Shown: positions 9,252 through 18,426 of the stretch, in pieces
How positions within the stretch are numbered: position 1 is the first letter of the stretch
Layout: each line of letters begins with the position of its first letter
Assembly (NCBI RefSeq): GCF_002002725.1
Contig: NZ_MUNW01000055.1
Coordinates: 1-64,000 of the forward strand
DNA from: Sinorhizobium sp. A49
GTDB lineage: Bacteria; Pseudomonadota; Alphaproteobacteria; Rhizobiales; Rhizobiaceae
Direction: 5' to 3'
DNA length: 64,000 nucleotides
Notes under the pieces: model-generated
Told to the model about the DNA's origin: nothing
The model's input: the letters and a program-made list of their open reading frames with translations, nothing else
Database searches by the model: none
Made by a program: the position numbers and the translations under genes

Positions 9252-11471
9252 TTACTTGTTCGGCCAGATTTCCTGCGCCTTGCCGACATCGGCGAGGCCG
9301 CGCTGCGCGTCACGATTGCCGGTGGCAGCAACCGCCTCAAAGATGCGCCGGGCATCGGCGTAGCGCTTGAGATTGAGATAGGCGTAGCCGCGCAGCACCA
9401 TCAGGTCTGATCGCTGCGTCGAGATCTGCCCAAGCTGATCGAGGAAAAGCAACGCCTCGCGATACCGTTTCGCATCGAAGGCGGCAATCGCCCTGTCGGA
9501 GAGAATGGCGCTCTGCAATTCTTCGGCGCGGCGACGGCTCTGGGTTGATTGCGTCGCGGCCACCGCAGCCCTGTTGGTCAGCCCTGCCCTGAGATAGGCT
9601 AGGCTTTGGCCATAGGCAGCATCTTCGCGCATCTGCGATGCCGGTGCCCGCAAGGCAACCTCGAAGGCCTCGGCTGCTTCAAGTGGACGGTTGAGGTCCA
9701 TCAGGCACCAGCCGCGCGTCAGCGCCGCCTGCGGCGAAAGCCGCACCGGGTTGACGGTTGTCCGGCATCCCGTTGCATTCCTTCCGGCCGTTTGTGTTTG
9801 CCGCGCAACCGCAACAGGCTGCTCGACCACATAGCGCGTCGCCGTTCGCGGCGCTGCCTGTGTCACGACCGCAGGTGACCTTTGTTGCCCAGCGGATATG
9901 GGTGCCTGCTCTCGCGCCAGCGGCTGTTGTTGCCGGGCAACGGCGTCGCGCCGTTCCTCCTCGGTCTCACCCAGCCGCGCGATGCGCTCGGAGCGCCCCG
10001 CCCAAAGCCTCTGGATCTCCGCGACGCCGGCGGTATCACCGAGCTGGTTGCGGCTCAGCGCCAGGCCATAGGCCGAAGGCTCATCATCCGGCTTCCAGCG
10101 AAGCGCTGTTGTGAACCATTGTGCAGCCGTCGCCGGCTGTTCCATGGCACGGGCATACCAGCCGAACTGCTGGGCGGTGGCCGGATCACGCCCCTTTGTC
10201 GTCTCCTGCGCGATGCGGCTCAGGACTTCTTCGCTGAGCGTCACCGGTGGCTCGATCGCCAGCAGGTTTGCCGTTGCGGCAAAATAGGTGGCCTTGGCAT
10301 CCTCCGACGCGTCGCGCCAGGGATAGAGCACCTTCTCCGCGTCTTCGTGCGCCTTGCGCGCAATCAACGTCAGCGCCAGTCCTTGCGAAGCAGAAGCGGA
10401 ATTCTCCTTGTCATGGGCACGACGGAACCATTGCTCGGCCGCGCTCATGTTGTCGCGGCGCAGCTGGTACCAGCCGAGCAGGAGGGCGTCGCTCGCCAAG
10501 CCATCGGTTTCAACCAGACGTTCGAGGCGCAGGATATATTTCGGGTCGACGGCCAGCTTACCATCCGCATCGCCTTCGGCGACGAAGCGTCGGGCCAGAT
10601 CGTCGCCAATGCTTTCAAACTCGGCAACGCCGCCGGGTGCGGTTCGCTCAAAAGACAGCAGTTCCTGGGCAATGTCGTAGGGCAGTCCGGATACCGCCTT
10701 CTGCACGGTCGCCAGCCGTTCCGGGGCGCTGTCGCAATTCTTCAGCACGTAGAGATAGGCGTCTCGAGCCCGATCCGGCCGCTTGGTTTGCGCGAACGCG
10801 TCAGCCACCCGCCAGAGCACGTCCACTTCAGAACACGTCAGCAGGCTCGGCGTACTCGCCGCCACTTCGATGACGGTCTCGTACTGCTTGAGATCGGAGG
10901 CGTTCACCAACCGCGCTCGGGCTTCGGCAACATTCAGCCGCTCGAGCAGATCCGCCGGCGGCTTCCACGCGGCCTCGCCTGCCTGTCGCTCGGCGATCGC
11001 CTTTCGAACCTCCGCATAGCGCCCCTCCGAATAGAGCTGCCACATCGTTTCGAGCTGGATGTCCTTGTTGCGCGGAACGGCAAGTGGATCCTCGGGAGGC
11101 GTCCAATCGGGATAAAGCGCCCTCAGCCGTGATATCTCGGCCTGCAGCCGGGCCGTATCGCCCTTGCTTGCGAAATAGCGCAGCGCCGATTCGTCGACCA
11201 CCGGCGCCGTCGCCTGTGGCCGCGTTGCCTCCGCGACAGGCTGCGTGTTCTGCGCCACCTGACGAAACTCAGGCGCGGCCCGTCTCGACGCTTTGTCGAC
11301 TACGCCGAACGACGCCTCGTCGGGAAGCCCGCTTCCCTGCTCGCCGTTGATCGGCGCACCGGCGACGCCGCTCCAATTCTTACGCAGAAGCCCTTCGTCG
11401 GCAAAACCGGCAATCCCGGCCGCCGTGAACATAATGCCGGCGATGACAACGGTTGAGGACTTCATAGACAC
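9252..11471 (-). CDS. bcsK: TPR-rich cellulose biosynthesis protein, BcsK-like
   Basis: A 739-residue exported protein: a hydrophobic N-terminal segment (residues about 7-24) is followed by a proline/glutamine-rich stretch and a long helical region with tetratricopeptide-like repeats (for example around PDRARDAYLYVLKN, LALTLIARKAHEDAEK and LEAAEAFEVALR). In cellulose operons of the Agrobacterium/Rhizobium type, a TPR protein of this kind (BcsK) takes the place of BcsC, the periplasmic TPR scaffold and export porin; no C-terminal beta-barrel is visible here. Its ATG overlaps the bcsZ end by 10 bases. The exact role is unproven; the name follows operon position and TPR content. Confidence 0.72.
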   Translation of the reverse strand: MSMKSSTVVIAGIMFTAAGIAGFADEGLLRKNWSGVAGAPINGEQGSGLPDEASFGVVDKASRRAAPEFRQVAQNTQPVAEATRPQATAPVVDESALRYFASKGDTARLQAEISRLRALYPDWTPPEDPLAVPRNKDIQLETMWQLYSEGRYAEVRKAIAERQAGEAAWKPPADLLERLNVAEARARLVNASDLKQYETVIEVAASTPSLLTCSEVDVLWRVADAFAQTKRPDRARDAYLYVLKNCDSAPERLATVQKAVSGLPYDIAQELLSFERTAPGGVAEFESIGDDLARRFVAEGDADGKLAVDPKYILRLERLVETDGLASDALLLGWYQLRRDNMSAAEQWFRRAHDKENSASASQGLALTLIARKAHEDAEKVLYPWRDASEDAKATYFAATANLLAIEPPVTLSEEVLSRIAQETTKGRDPATAQQFGWYARAMEQPATAAQWFTTALRWKPDDEPSAYGLALSRNQLGDTAGVAEIQRLWAGRSERIARLGETEEERRDAVARQQQPLAREQAPISAGQQRSPAVVTQAAPRTATRYVVEQPVAVARQTQTAGRNATGCRTTVNPVRLSPQAALTRGWCLMDLNRPLEAAEAFEVALRAPASQMREDAAYGQSLAYLRAGLTNRAAVAATQSTQSRRRAEELQSAILSDRAIAAFDAKRYREALLFLDQLGQISTQRSDLMVLRGYAYLNLKRYADARRIFEAVAATGNRDAQRGLADVGKAQEIWPNK

Positions 11472-12517
11472 TCCGGACGCTTCTCCTTCGCATAAGACAA
11501 CCCGAGAAGGTGCAGTGTCGAAGGATAGTATTGCGTCGGGCTGAACACCTTGACGCTGTCGGGCAACGGTACCCGCTCCAAGACACAGGCCAGAATATGG
11601 TTAACAAATTGATAACCGGGGTCCGTCAAGGCCGACCGGACGGTCCCCGTAGCGACGTCACTGATGAGTAAATCACCATTGTCGCCAGCCATGCCCCGCC
11701 GCAATCTTGAAAGCAGTTCGGCATCATCGCTGCCTGCGCGAACGAGATAGAGAGGGATGCGCAGCGCGTTGTAGCCGAACTCCGCCGGAAAGCCCTGCGC
11801 CGCCTTGAGGCGCGTCCTGGCACTGACCCAATCGGCCGGCAACTTGCGCGGCCCGAGCTGCAATGCGTCGAGCATGCTCTCACCATCGTCTCGCAGGGAT
11901 TCCCATTTCGGCGAAGGTGCCACACGGTTGAGGACGGGGAAAGCCTCGAAGATCCAATAGGAGGGGTTTATGACAGGGCCATCGTCTCGATCGGCGGCAG
12001 AAAACCCGGCAACGCCCGGCAGCAACAACGTCCGACCGCCATAGTCGATCACGGCCCTGTCGAGGACTGCCTGGGCGATCTTGGCCGCCGCCGCGAGATA
12101 GTCCTGCCGTTTCCAGCGTTCGCCGGCCAGTGTCAGCGCATAGGCGATCAGGATATCGCCATCGGTCGCATTGTTGACATCGATCACATGGGGTTTTTCA
12201 GCCGGGCTCCATTTCCAGGCGGCAAGTCCGTCGTCGCGAAGGAGCAGTTCCCGTAGCGTGAAGGACCAGATCAGCTCGAAATCGGCAGCGTTGTCCGCAA
12301 GCACCGCCAGCAAGAGGCCGTAGCCTTGACCCTCGCTGTGGCTGATGCCGCCGTTGCCGTCGTCGATGATGCGCCCGCCGGCATCGACGAACTTGGTCTT
12401 GTACGTTTGCCAATCCTCGGCACTCACGGTTCCGCTCCGGCCCTGGGCTATCGCGGGCGCCTGCGGTAGAGCAGCGACAAGAGCCAGGGCGAGCATGAGA
12501 ACCGTGCGCAAGCTCAT
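11462..12517 (-). CDS. bcsZ: Cellulase of the cellulose synthase operon (GH8 endo-1,4-beta-glucanase)
   Basis: A 351-residue periplasmic endoglucanase with a cleavable signal peptide (about residues 1-25, ending APAIAQG). The general acid glutamate lies in ISHSEGQGYG (E62), and the GH8 signature ATDGDILIAYAL (residues 117-128) carries the catalytic aspartate. Length and motifs match BcsZ, which trims nascent cellulose and is needed for normal fibre production. It overlaps bcsB by four bases upstream and bcsK by ten bases downstream, so all four genes are tightly coupled. Confidence 0.93.
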   Translation of the reverse strand: MSLRTVLMLALALVAALPQAPAIAQGRSGTVSAEDWQTYKTKFVDAGGRIIDDGNGGISHSEGQGYGLLLAVLADNAADFELIWSFTLRELLLRDDGLAAWKWSPAEKPHVIDVNNATDGDILIAYALTLAGERWKRQDYLAAAAKIAQAVLDRAVIDYGGRTLLLPGVAGFSAADRDDGPVINPSYWIFEAFPVLNRVAPSPKWESLRDDGESMLDALQLGPRKLPADWVSARTRLKAAQGFPAEFGYNALRIPLYLVRAGSDDAELLSRLRRGMAGDNGDLLISDVATGTVRSALTDPGYQFVNHILACVLERVPLPDSVKVFSPTQYYPSTLHLLGLSYAKEKRPECL

Positions 12518-14859
12518 GGCCGGCGCCCGAGCCGGCTGAGCATGGATGACGTGGCAAGCCCGAGCAGCACCGACAATGCAACCAGCGCCACGGCATAAAA
12601 GAGGATGTTGCTCGAAAGCCAGTTGGCGATGATCAGTCGATAGTTGCCGATCGATGCAGGCCTTGTCTCCACGAACTCGAAATTGGTCACCGGCACCACG
12701 TTGATGGCGCTACTGGCCGGCTCGTAGGTCGAGATGTGCCCGGCGATCCGTTGCCATTGATGGATGTCGGAAACCGCCGACACGCCATCGTTCAAAAGCT
12801 TGGCGGTCGGCGCAGCGACCAATGTCCATGTGGCGTCATCCGTCGGATTTGCCCCTTGGGCGATGAGCAATGTTGCCGTTTCCGGCGGCGCGAACTCGGC
12901 CTGTTCCTGTGGCAGGATACGCAGCGAACTGAGTGAGATGTCGAACTCCTGCTTCACCCAGTTCTGAAGCGCCGTGATCTGGGTGCGCCAGGCGCCACCG
13001 CTCAAGCGCGTCTGCCATTCATCGATCGCCTTCTGCGTATCTTCGCTGCGACCGGTGGAATGCGCACTGCCCCAGGACATCTGGCGGCCGGGATCGATGC
13101 CGACCTGGGTGAGTACCGTTTTCGGCAATTCAGGCAAGGTACCAACGAAGAGTGCGTTGCGCGTGCCCGCGGCCAAAGGCGAAGCGATCATCTCCACGGC
13201 GATCGGCCGCCCGCCGGCAACCGCAAGCCGTGCAAGGAACGTCGCTGCGGCCGACAGCGTGTCGGCGTCCGACCGGTCGATGAAGAGCGGGATCGTTCCG
13301 GCACTGTTGCGATAGGGTGCCGCCGCGCCGGACAACGCAGCAAGATTGGGCCGAAGACCGATCCGTGCAAAGTTGGGCATATGGAGCTCGGACGTATCGA
13401 ACAGTGCAAAACGCGAATCCGTCGACGCTGGTGCGCCCGGTGCGCAAACCTTGTCCTGTTCCGTCAAGAGCACTGCCTCAAGCTCGATCAGGTTCGGTCC
13501 GGGCCGGAAATGGCGCATCGTCACGTTGATCGGCAGATGGCGCAGAATGCCGCCGGTCGCCGAATCGAACGGTACGGTCGATGCGATGTTGCCGTTGACG
13601 TAAATGTCGATCCGGCTGCCTGGGAGAACCGTCTCGGTATAGGCGGCGTCCAGCAGGATCGTCGCCTCGCCATAGGCGTCCGCATAGAAGTCCGACGGCA
13701 CAGCCACCGAAAACTTCGACCGGAAACGGCGCCCGGTAAATTCACTTGTTGCGACACCCAGTTCCGAGAAACGCAGGCGCGTGTTGCCTGCGACCACCGG
13801 CGTTTCGGGCAAGAGCCAGCGCTCCGTATTGATGACGTCGCGGGGAACATCGCTCGGTCGGTCCATCGGTTCGGCAACAGCCTCGATAGCGGCCCGCACG
13901 GCCGGCCAGTCAGGACCACTCAGAACCAGAACCGGTGCATTTGTCTTATCGTCGCGGACAAAAGCGGCGATCGATCCGCCGGCGGCGCCATCGGGCAGCG
14001 CGGCAAGCAGCGGTGACACCTCGTCGACGGTACCCGCAACCACGGTCAATTCGCCGGGCTTTCCCAACGCCGGCAGGCCCTGGCTGAGGATGACCCTCTG
14101 CGCCGGCATGTGACCGCGCAGCGCCAACCCCTGGGCAAGCCGCATCATATCGGCAGCCCGGCTCGGCTGCGCCATTCCCGGAACGACGAGATTGAACCGC
14201 GTGCGGCCCTTGCCGTCGACGCCAACGGCACGGATGTCGTCGACGCTCGCAAAGACAGCGCTCTCGGCATCGGCAAAACTGATGAAAGCCGTGTCCGGCG
14301 CAATTTCGGTCCACAATTCATAGGTGGATTCGATGGTACAGTCGGTGCGGTGGCGTTGTTGCACCCGGAACCGGATGTCATTGGAACCGGGGCGCAGCAA
14401 ACCGGCACGCAGCTCGTAGCTCCGTTGCTCGGGGGTATCCGACGCCTTGATCGGCCCTTCGCCAACCAGCTCTCCATTGACAAAAACCGAAAGGGACGAG
14501 ACCTCCGGTGCAATCACGATCGCATTCTGGTAACCGAAATTCAGCGTTGCGGGCGATTGCGCCTGGGCCGGCGTCAAGTACATCGACCAGGTGCGTTCAT
14601 CGACCTCGCCGCTGAGCGACAGCGCGTCAAAGGGCACGATATACCGCCTGAAATCGTCGCGCTCGCCGCCACCGAGCGTGTCTGCGCCGGCGTCTGGCTG
14701 GCTTGCCGGCTGGCCCCCACCCTCCTCTTGCTTTGGCATGTCGACCGGCGGCTCCGTCGCCGGACGTTCGCCCGACATGTCGAACGGGTTCGATTGAGCG
14801 AAGGTTTGCGTGGTCGCGGCAAGAAGCACGACAAGAAGGGCGGCAAGCGTCCGGTTCAT
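12514..14859 (-). CDS. bcsB: Cellulose synthase regulatory/periplasmic subunit BcsB
   Basis: A 781-residue exported subunit: signal peptide MNRTLAALLVVLLAATTQTFAQ, a periplasmic body of carbohydrate-binding and flavodoxin-like domains, and a single C-terminal membrane helix (about residues 750-772, ILFYAVALVALSVLLGLA) that anchors it to BcsA. The frame stays open another 222 bases upstream, but the ATG at 14859 is chosen because a signal peptide follows directly and it overlaps the bcsA stop as ATGA. BcsB guides the glucan through the periplasm and is required for BcsA activity. An acidic, proline-rich stretch follows the signal peptide. Confidence 0.92.
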   Translation of the reverse strand: MNRTLAALLVVLLAATTQTFAQSNPFDMSGERPATEPPVDMPKQEEGGGQPASQPDAGADTLGGGERDDFRRYIVPFDALSLSGEVDERTWSMYLTPAQAQSPATLNFGYQNAIVIAPEVSSLSVFVNGELVGEGPIKASDTPEQRSYELRAGLLRPGSNDIRFRVQQRHRTDCTIESTYELWTEIAPDTAFISFADAESAVFASVDDIRAVGVDGKGRTRFNLVVPGMAQPSRAADMMRLAQGLALRGHMPAQRVILSQGLPALGKPGELTVVAGTVDEVSPLLAALPDGAAGGSIAAFVRDDKTNAPVLVLSGPDWPAVRAAIEAVAEPMDRPSDVPRDVINTERWLLPETPVVAGNTRLRFSELGVATSEFTGRRFRSKFSVAVPSDFYADAYGEATILLDAAYTETVLPGSRIDIYVNGNIASTVPFDSATGGILRHLPINVTMRHFRPGPNLIELEAVLLTEQDKVCAPGAPASTDSRFALFDTSELHMPNFARIGLRPNLAALSGAAAPYRNSAGTIPLFIDRSDADTLSAAATFLARLAVAGGRPIAVEMIASPLAAGTRNALFVGTLPELPKTVLTQVGIDPGRQMSWGSAHSTGRSEDTQKAIDEWQTRLSGGAWRTQITALQNWVKQEFDISLSSLRILPQEQAEFAPPETATLLIAQGANPTDDATWTLVAAPTAKLLNDGVSAVSDIHQWQRIAGHISTYEPASSAINVVPVTNFEFVETRPASIGNYRLIIANWLSSNILFYAVALVALSVLLGLATSSMLSRLGRRP

Positions 14860-17033
14860 CGCGTCGCCTCCGCTTGGTCGGACGAGCGTAAGCTGCGGGC
14901 GAAATAGATCAGGCCGCGGCTCATCTGATACAGAGCCAGCCACAGGAACCAGACCGTGCCGCCGACCAGACCCGGATTTCCGCGCCGCGCCTTCTGGAAT
15001 TCGCTCCATTGCTGGGAGTTCGCAAAGATCAGATCCGCCACCAGGCTGTGGTGGCGCGCCACCTCCGGCAGATAGCGGCAACCGAGCGTGGTGATGTCGC
15101 CGGCGATTTCCTTGTTCTTGACCGCGACCGGCAAGGTCTCGGAGGTGCCGTCGCCGCTATAGGGCTCGAAGCGGATGAGACCGTCCGTGTCAACGGGAAG
15201 CGTCGCTGCATCGACGCCATAGACCTGAACGCGGGCGCCGTTGGCCGATACGTCTTCGATGGTCGCCGGGTACCATTGGTCCGCGACGCCGAATTCGCAA
15301 CGCCGGCTGACCTTTACGCGCCGTGAGGCCGCCTTTTCCCCACGCTCGGAAACGACGCCGAGCGCGCAGCCTGCCATGATCAGGTTGAGCAGGTTCCATC
15401 CCCCCACGACCAGGGTGACGTCGGCCTTGTAGGGCTCGGTATAGACCCGGTAGACCGTCATCAGAAGCGCGACAAAAAGCACCGCGAAGATGACGAAGAA
15501 CGGTCGGCTGATTTCCGACAGGCGGCTTTCCTGGATCGACTCGTCCTTGGCAGTCACCTTGAACGTCGGCCGGCTCGGGCGCATCAGCACCGAGATGACC
15601 GCCGGCAGCAGGTGCACGGTCTGGGCATATTCGTACAGCTCCGATATCCACGGCCAGCGGAAGGCGCCGTAGAGATAGTTCTGCATCATCAGGTTCACCA
15701 TCATATAGGCGAGCGTATAGGCGAGGAACTCGCCGCCGGATGCGGTGAAAATTTCCAGATCGAAGAACAGGTAGAAAAGCGGCGCAAACAGGAAGATCGT
15801 GCGCGACACCGGAAAGAGCCAGAACAGCGTCGATGACATGTAGCAAAGCCGCTGCGGGATCGACAGTCCGCGCTTGAACAGCGGAAACCGGAACAGGAGG
15901 ATCTGCATCATGCCCTGGGCCCAGCGGCTGCGCTGGCCGATGAAGCTGGCAAAGGTTGCCGGCTGCAGTCCGGCAATCAATGGCCGGTCGACATAGATGC
16001 TGTTCCAGCCGCGGCCGTGCAGCGCGAGTGCCGTTTCACAGTCCTCGGTGATGCTCATGCCGCTGAAGCCTTCGGTATCCTCAAGCGCCTTGCGCCGCAG
16101 CACCGCTGCCGAACCACAGAAAAAGGCCGCGTTCCATTTGTCGAGGCCGCGCTGGATGATGCCGTAGAACATCTCGTTCTCGCTCGGCATCTTCTCGAAG
16201 GTCCGCAGGTTGCGCTCAAGCGGATCGGGGTTGAGGAAGAAGTGCGGTGTCTGCACCAGGAAAAGCTTCGGGTCGCTCTCGAAATAGCCGACCGTTTCCA
16301 GCAGGAAATCGCGCGCCGGCGCGTGGTCGGCGTCAAAGACCGCGATCAGTTCGCCATCCGAATGCAGCATGCCGTTGTTGAGGTTGCCGGCCTTGGCGTG
16401 CTCATTGCGCTCTCGGGTCAGATAGCGCACGCCAAGATCGTCGCAGAGCGCCTGCAGCTCGACATGCCGGGCAGAGGCACGCTGCGCCTCAACCAGATTC
16501 ATCGAGTAGCGCTTTTGCTGCGTGCCGCCATCATCGAGCAGCCAGACCGTCAACTTGTCAGCCGGGTAGTCCATGCCCTTGGCCGCGGCAAGCGTGTTGG
16601 CCAGCAGCCCCGCATCCTCGTTGTAGGATGGCACGAAGACGTCGACCTTCGGAAACGCGCCGGGTGAAACGGCCTTTGCCTTGCGCGGCGGCAGCGGCAT
16701 CGCAACGACGAACAAGCTCAGCGACAGCATCATGACGCTGTACATTTCGGCGAGATAGAGCAGGAAGCCGGGGATGAAATTCTCAAGCTGGTTCAGCGGC
16801 GGCAGCGTGCTGGTGGTGCGCCAATAGACATAGCGCAGCACGATGGCCGTACCGAAGGCGAGCGCGATCAGGCGCCAGCGACCTTCGGCCTTGATGAGCT
16901 TCAGGATCGCCATGAATGTGACGACCAGCACGCTCACGATCAGCTGGGTCTGAAGATTGACCGGCAACGTGATGACTGCAATGACGCAAAGGGAGAAAAA
17001 CGCCCATGCCGCAACGGGACCGATCTTGCTCAT
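14856..17033 (-). CDS. bcsA: Cellulose synthase catalytic subunit, UDP-forming, c-di-GMP activated
   Basis: A 725-residue inner-membrane GT2 glycosyltransferase. Membrane helices flank the catalytic domain, which has the UDP-binding DDGG (167-170), DAD (234-236), the catalytic-base motif TED (329-331) and QRSRW (367-371). A C-terminal PilZ domain (from about residue 575) has an arginine-rich RRVKVSRR start and DVSANG, the c-di-GMP-binding pattern, so allosteric activation by c-di-GMP is expected. It polymerises UDP-glucose into beta-1,4-glucan and extrudes it. It is followed directly by bcsB with a four-base overlap. Confidence 0.96.
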   Translation of the reverse strand: MSKIGPVAAWAFFSLCVIAVITLPVNLQTQLIVSVLVVTFMAILKLIKAEGRWRLIALAFGTAIVLRYVYWRTTSTLPPLNQLENFIPGFLLYLAEMYSVMMLSLSLFVVAMPLPPRKAKAVSPGAFPKVDVFVPSYNEDAGLLANTLAAAKGMDYPADKLTVWLLDDGGTQQKRYSMNLVEAQRASARHVELQALCDDLGVRYLTRERNEHAKAGNLNNGMLHSDGELIAVFDADHAPARDFLLETVGYFESDPKLFLVQTPHFFLNPDPLERNLRTFEKMPSENEMFYGIIQRGLDKWNAAFFCGSAAVLRRKALEDTEGFSGMSITEDCETALALHGRGWNSIYVDRPLIAGLQPATFASFIGQRSRWAQGMMQILLFRFPLFKRGLSIPQRLCYMSSTLFWLFPVSRTIFLFAPLFYLFFDLEIFTASGGEFLAYTLAYMMVNLMMQNYLYGAFRWPWISELYEYAQTVHLLPAVISVLMRPSRPTFKVTAKDESIQESRLSEISRPFFVIFAVLFVALLMTVYRVYTEPYKADVTLVVGGWNLLNLIMAGCALGVVSERGEKAASRRVKVSRRCEFGVADQWYPATIEDVSANGARVQVYGVDAATLPVDTDGLIRFEPYSGDGTSETLPVAVKNKEIAGDITTLGCRYLPEVARHHSLVADLIFANSQQWSEFQKARRGNPGLVGGTVWFLWLALYQMSRGLIYFARSLRSSDQAEATR

Positions 17034-17093
17034 TCATTCTGCCTTCCAGCATTCGGCATCATGCCACTGGTATCGCTTGACCTGATTTCACCT

Positions 17094-17109
17094 GGGCTTC
17101 TGCAAGCCC
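17094..17109 (-). terminator. Short hairpin between bcsN and bcsA
   Basis: GGGCTT, a four-base loop, AAGCCC forms a 6-bp stem in the 112-base gap between bcsN and bcsA. No T-run follows on the minus strand, so it is not a convincing full terminator; partial attenuation or mRNA stabilisation between the two genes is possible. Confidence 0.25.
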
Positions 17110-17145
17110 GATATCAGCCCATACCAAATGATGGTTAGGAGCTGA

Positions 17146-18123
17146 TTAAGGGCAATTGCCCCCCGCCTGCCCGTCACAAGCCGGCAATGGCACAATCACG
17201 GTCGCTCCAGCCTTTGCCGCTCCACCCGGTTCCGGCAGCAGGACCGAGTTCGCCGTCGCCGGCACGGCGACTGGCTGCTGAAGCACCGGTTGCTCGACGC
17301 GGACCGCGCGCCTGACCGGCGCAGGTGCCGTCATCACGCTTGCAGGCCGAGTGTCGGATGGCGCCGGTTCCCTGCGGTAAATCGGGTTTCCAACCCTGCC
17401 GATGCCTGCCTCCAGCGGCGGCGGCGCGCCGAAAGGATTCCAGGCGGGATCGCCGAACGTACCGGTAATCGTATATCCATAGACGGGCGCCAGGAGCTCG
17501 CTTTCGCTCGCGCCGACAGCGCAATAGCGCAGGCGGATCTGAATGGTGCCGTAGCCCCTGAGCGGCGAGCGATGGTTCTCTGCCCCACGGATCTGCTGCC
17601 AGGCGAAGATACAGGCATCGCCGCCGCGACCCGGACCAAAGGCGTAGCCGAACGGGCCGTAGTTGTTCTGCAGAAAATCCGACGACTGTGCCAATGACAC
17701 GCCAGGGAGAGCGCGTCGCGCCTGCCGCATCATCTCGGAGCTTCTGACCGCGACATAGCCGCTGGACTTCTGCTGGTCGAACCTAGTCTCCATCGGCCCG
17801 AAGAATTGCGCGCGCAGGAAATTCTGACCCGGCGTCGAAGCGGATGTGTAGAGGTAGATATCCTGCTCGATTGCGTTGGTCCTTCGGCGTTCGACCACAT
17901 TCAGGACGGCAGGGCCGCCGGGCGGCGGAAGGATCAGTGCATTCTCGGCTGGAACTATCGTTGCATTGGTCGGCGTGCCGACGTCGTTATGCGTCGCGCA
18001 GCCGGAAACCAGGGCGCCTGCGGCGAACGCAGCCGCGATCGAGACCATGCCTCGCAGCCAGACAGCGGCCGCGGGACGTTCGCTCTGTGCGCCGAATCGC
18101 TTGCTGAAAAATCGTCCTGCCAT
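17146..18123 (-). CDS. bcsN: Cellulose biosynthesis protein BcsN, predicted lipoprotein
   Basis: A 325-residue protein with a charged N-terminus, a hydrophobic segment (about 26-40) and a lipobox-like LVSGC with the acceptor cysteine at about residue 42, indicating a lipoprotein. The body begins with a conserved block around ALILPPPGGPAVLNVVERR and is proline-rich at the C-terminus. This fits the BcsN family found just upstream of bcsA in alphaproteobacterial cellulose operons; its molecular role is not established. A GTG/ATG at residue 26 could also serve as start and would leave a more standard signal peptide. It is the first gene of the minus-strand operon. Confidence 0.82.
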   Translation of the reverse strand: MAGRFFSKRFGAQSERPAAAVWLRGMVSIAAAFAAGALVSGCATHNDVGTPTNATIVPAENALILPPPGGPAVLNVVERRRTNAIEQDIYLYTSASTPGQNFLRAQFFGPMETRFDQQKSSGYVAVRSSEMMRQARRALPGVSLAQSSDFLQNNYGPFGYAFGPGRGGDACIFAWQQIRGAENHRSPLRGYGTIQIRLRYCAVGASESELLAPVYGYTITGTFGDPAWNPFGAPPPLEAGIGRVGNPIYRREPAPSDTRPASVMTAPAPVRRAVRVEQPVLQQPVAVPATANSVLLPEPGGAAKAGATVIVPLPACDGQAGGNCP

Positions 18124-18426
18124 ACCGGAGCATTAGTTGATTCAGGTAAATTCGCAAACCCGTGAAGGATAGGGGATAACATTTCGACGTTCACCCCGGG
18201 GACAGATCTGATGCCGGACGTTATCGCACGTGGCTGAACCGGATCGCCATTGCGCATCCGGTCAATGGTCGTCGGACCGCCAGCGGCGCCTGGACCGAAA
18301 AACAGGCCGCCAGAGGTATCGCTACTCCCTTTGCTCCTTGATGTACGCCATTTTTGCAGATCGACGGACGATGAAGCTGCCACTTAGACTTTCCCATCTA
18401 CACCAGTCGAGTGGAAGAGGGACGAA
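18124..18426. promoter_or_regulatory. Divergent promoter region bcsN / methyltransferase
   Basis: This 303-base stretch separates the divergent cellulose operon and the methyltransferase gene. No convincing gene lies in it: the open frames are fragments overlapping one or the other neighbour. Both promoters must lie here, but I could not pick -35/-10 pairs with confidence. The plus-strand end holds a GAGGG ribosome site just before the ATG at 18427. Confidence 0.4.

Noticed and set aside
14860-15081. N-terminal extension of BcsB by 74 codons.
   Set aside because: It overlaps bcsA deeply and the signal peptide begins only at the ATG at 14859, which overlaps the bcsA stop as ATGA.
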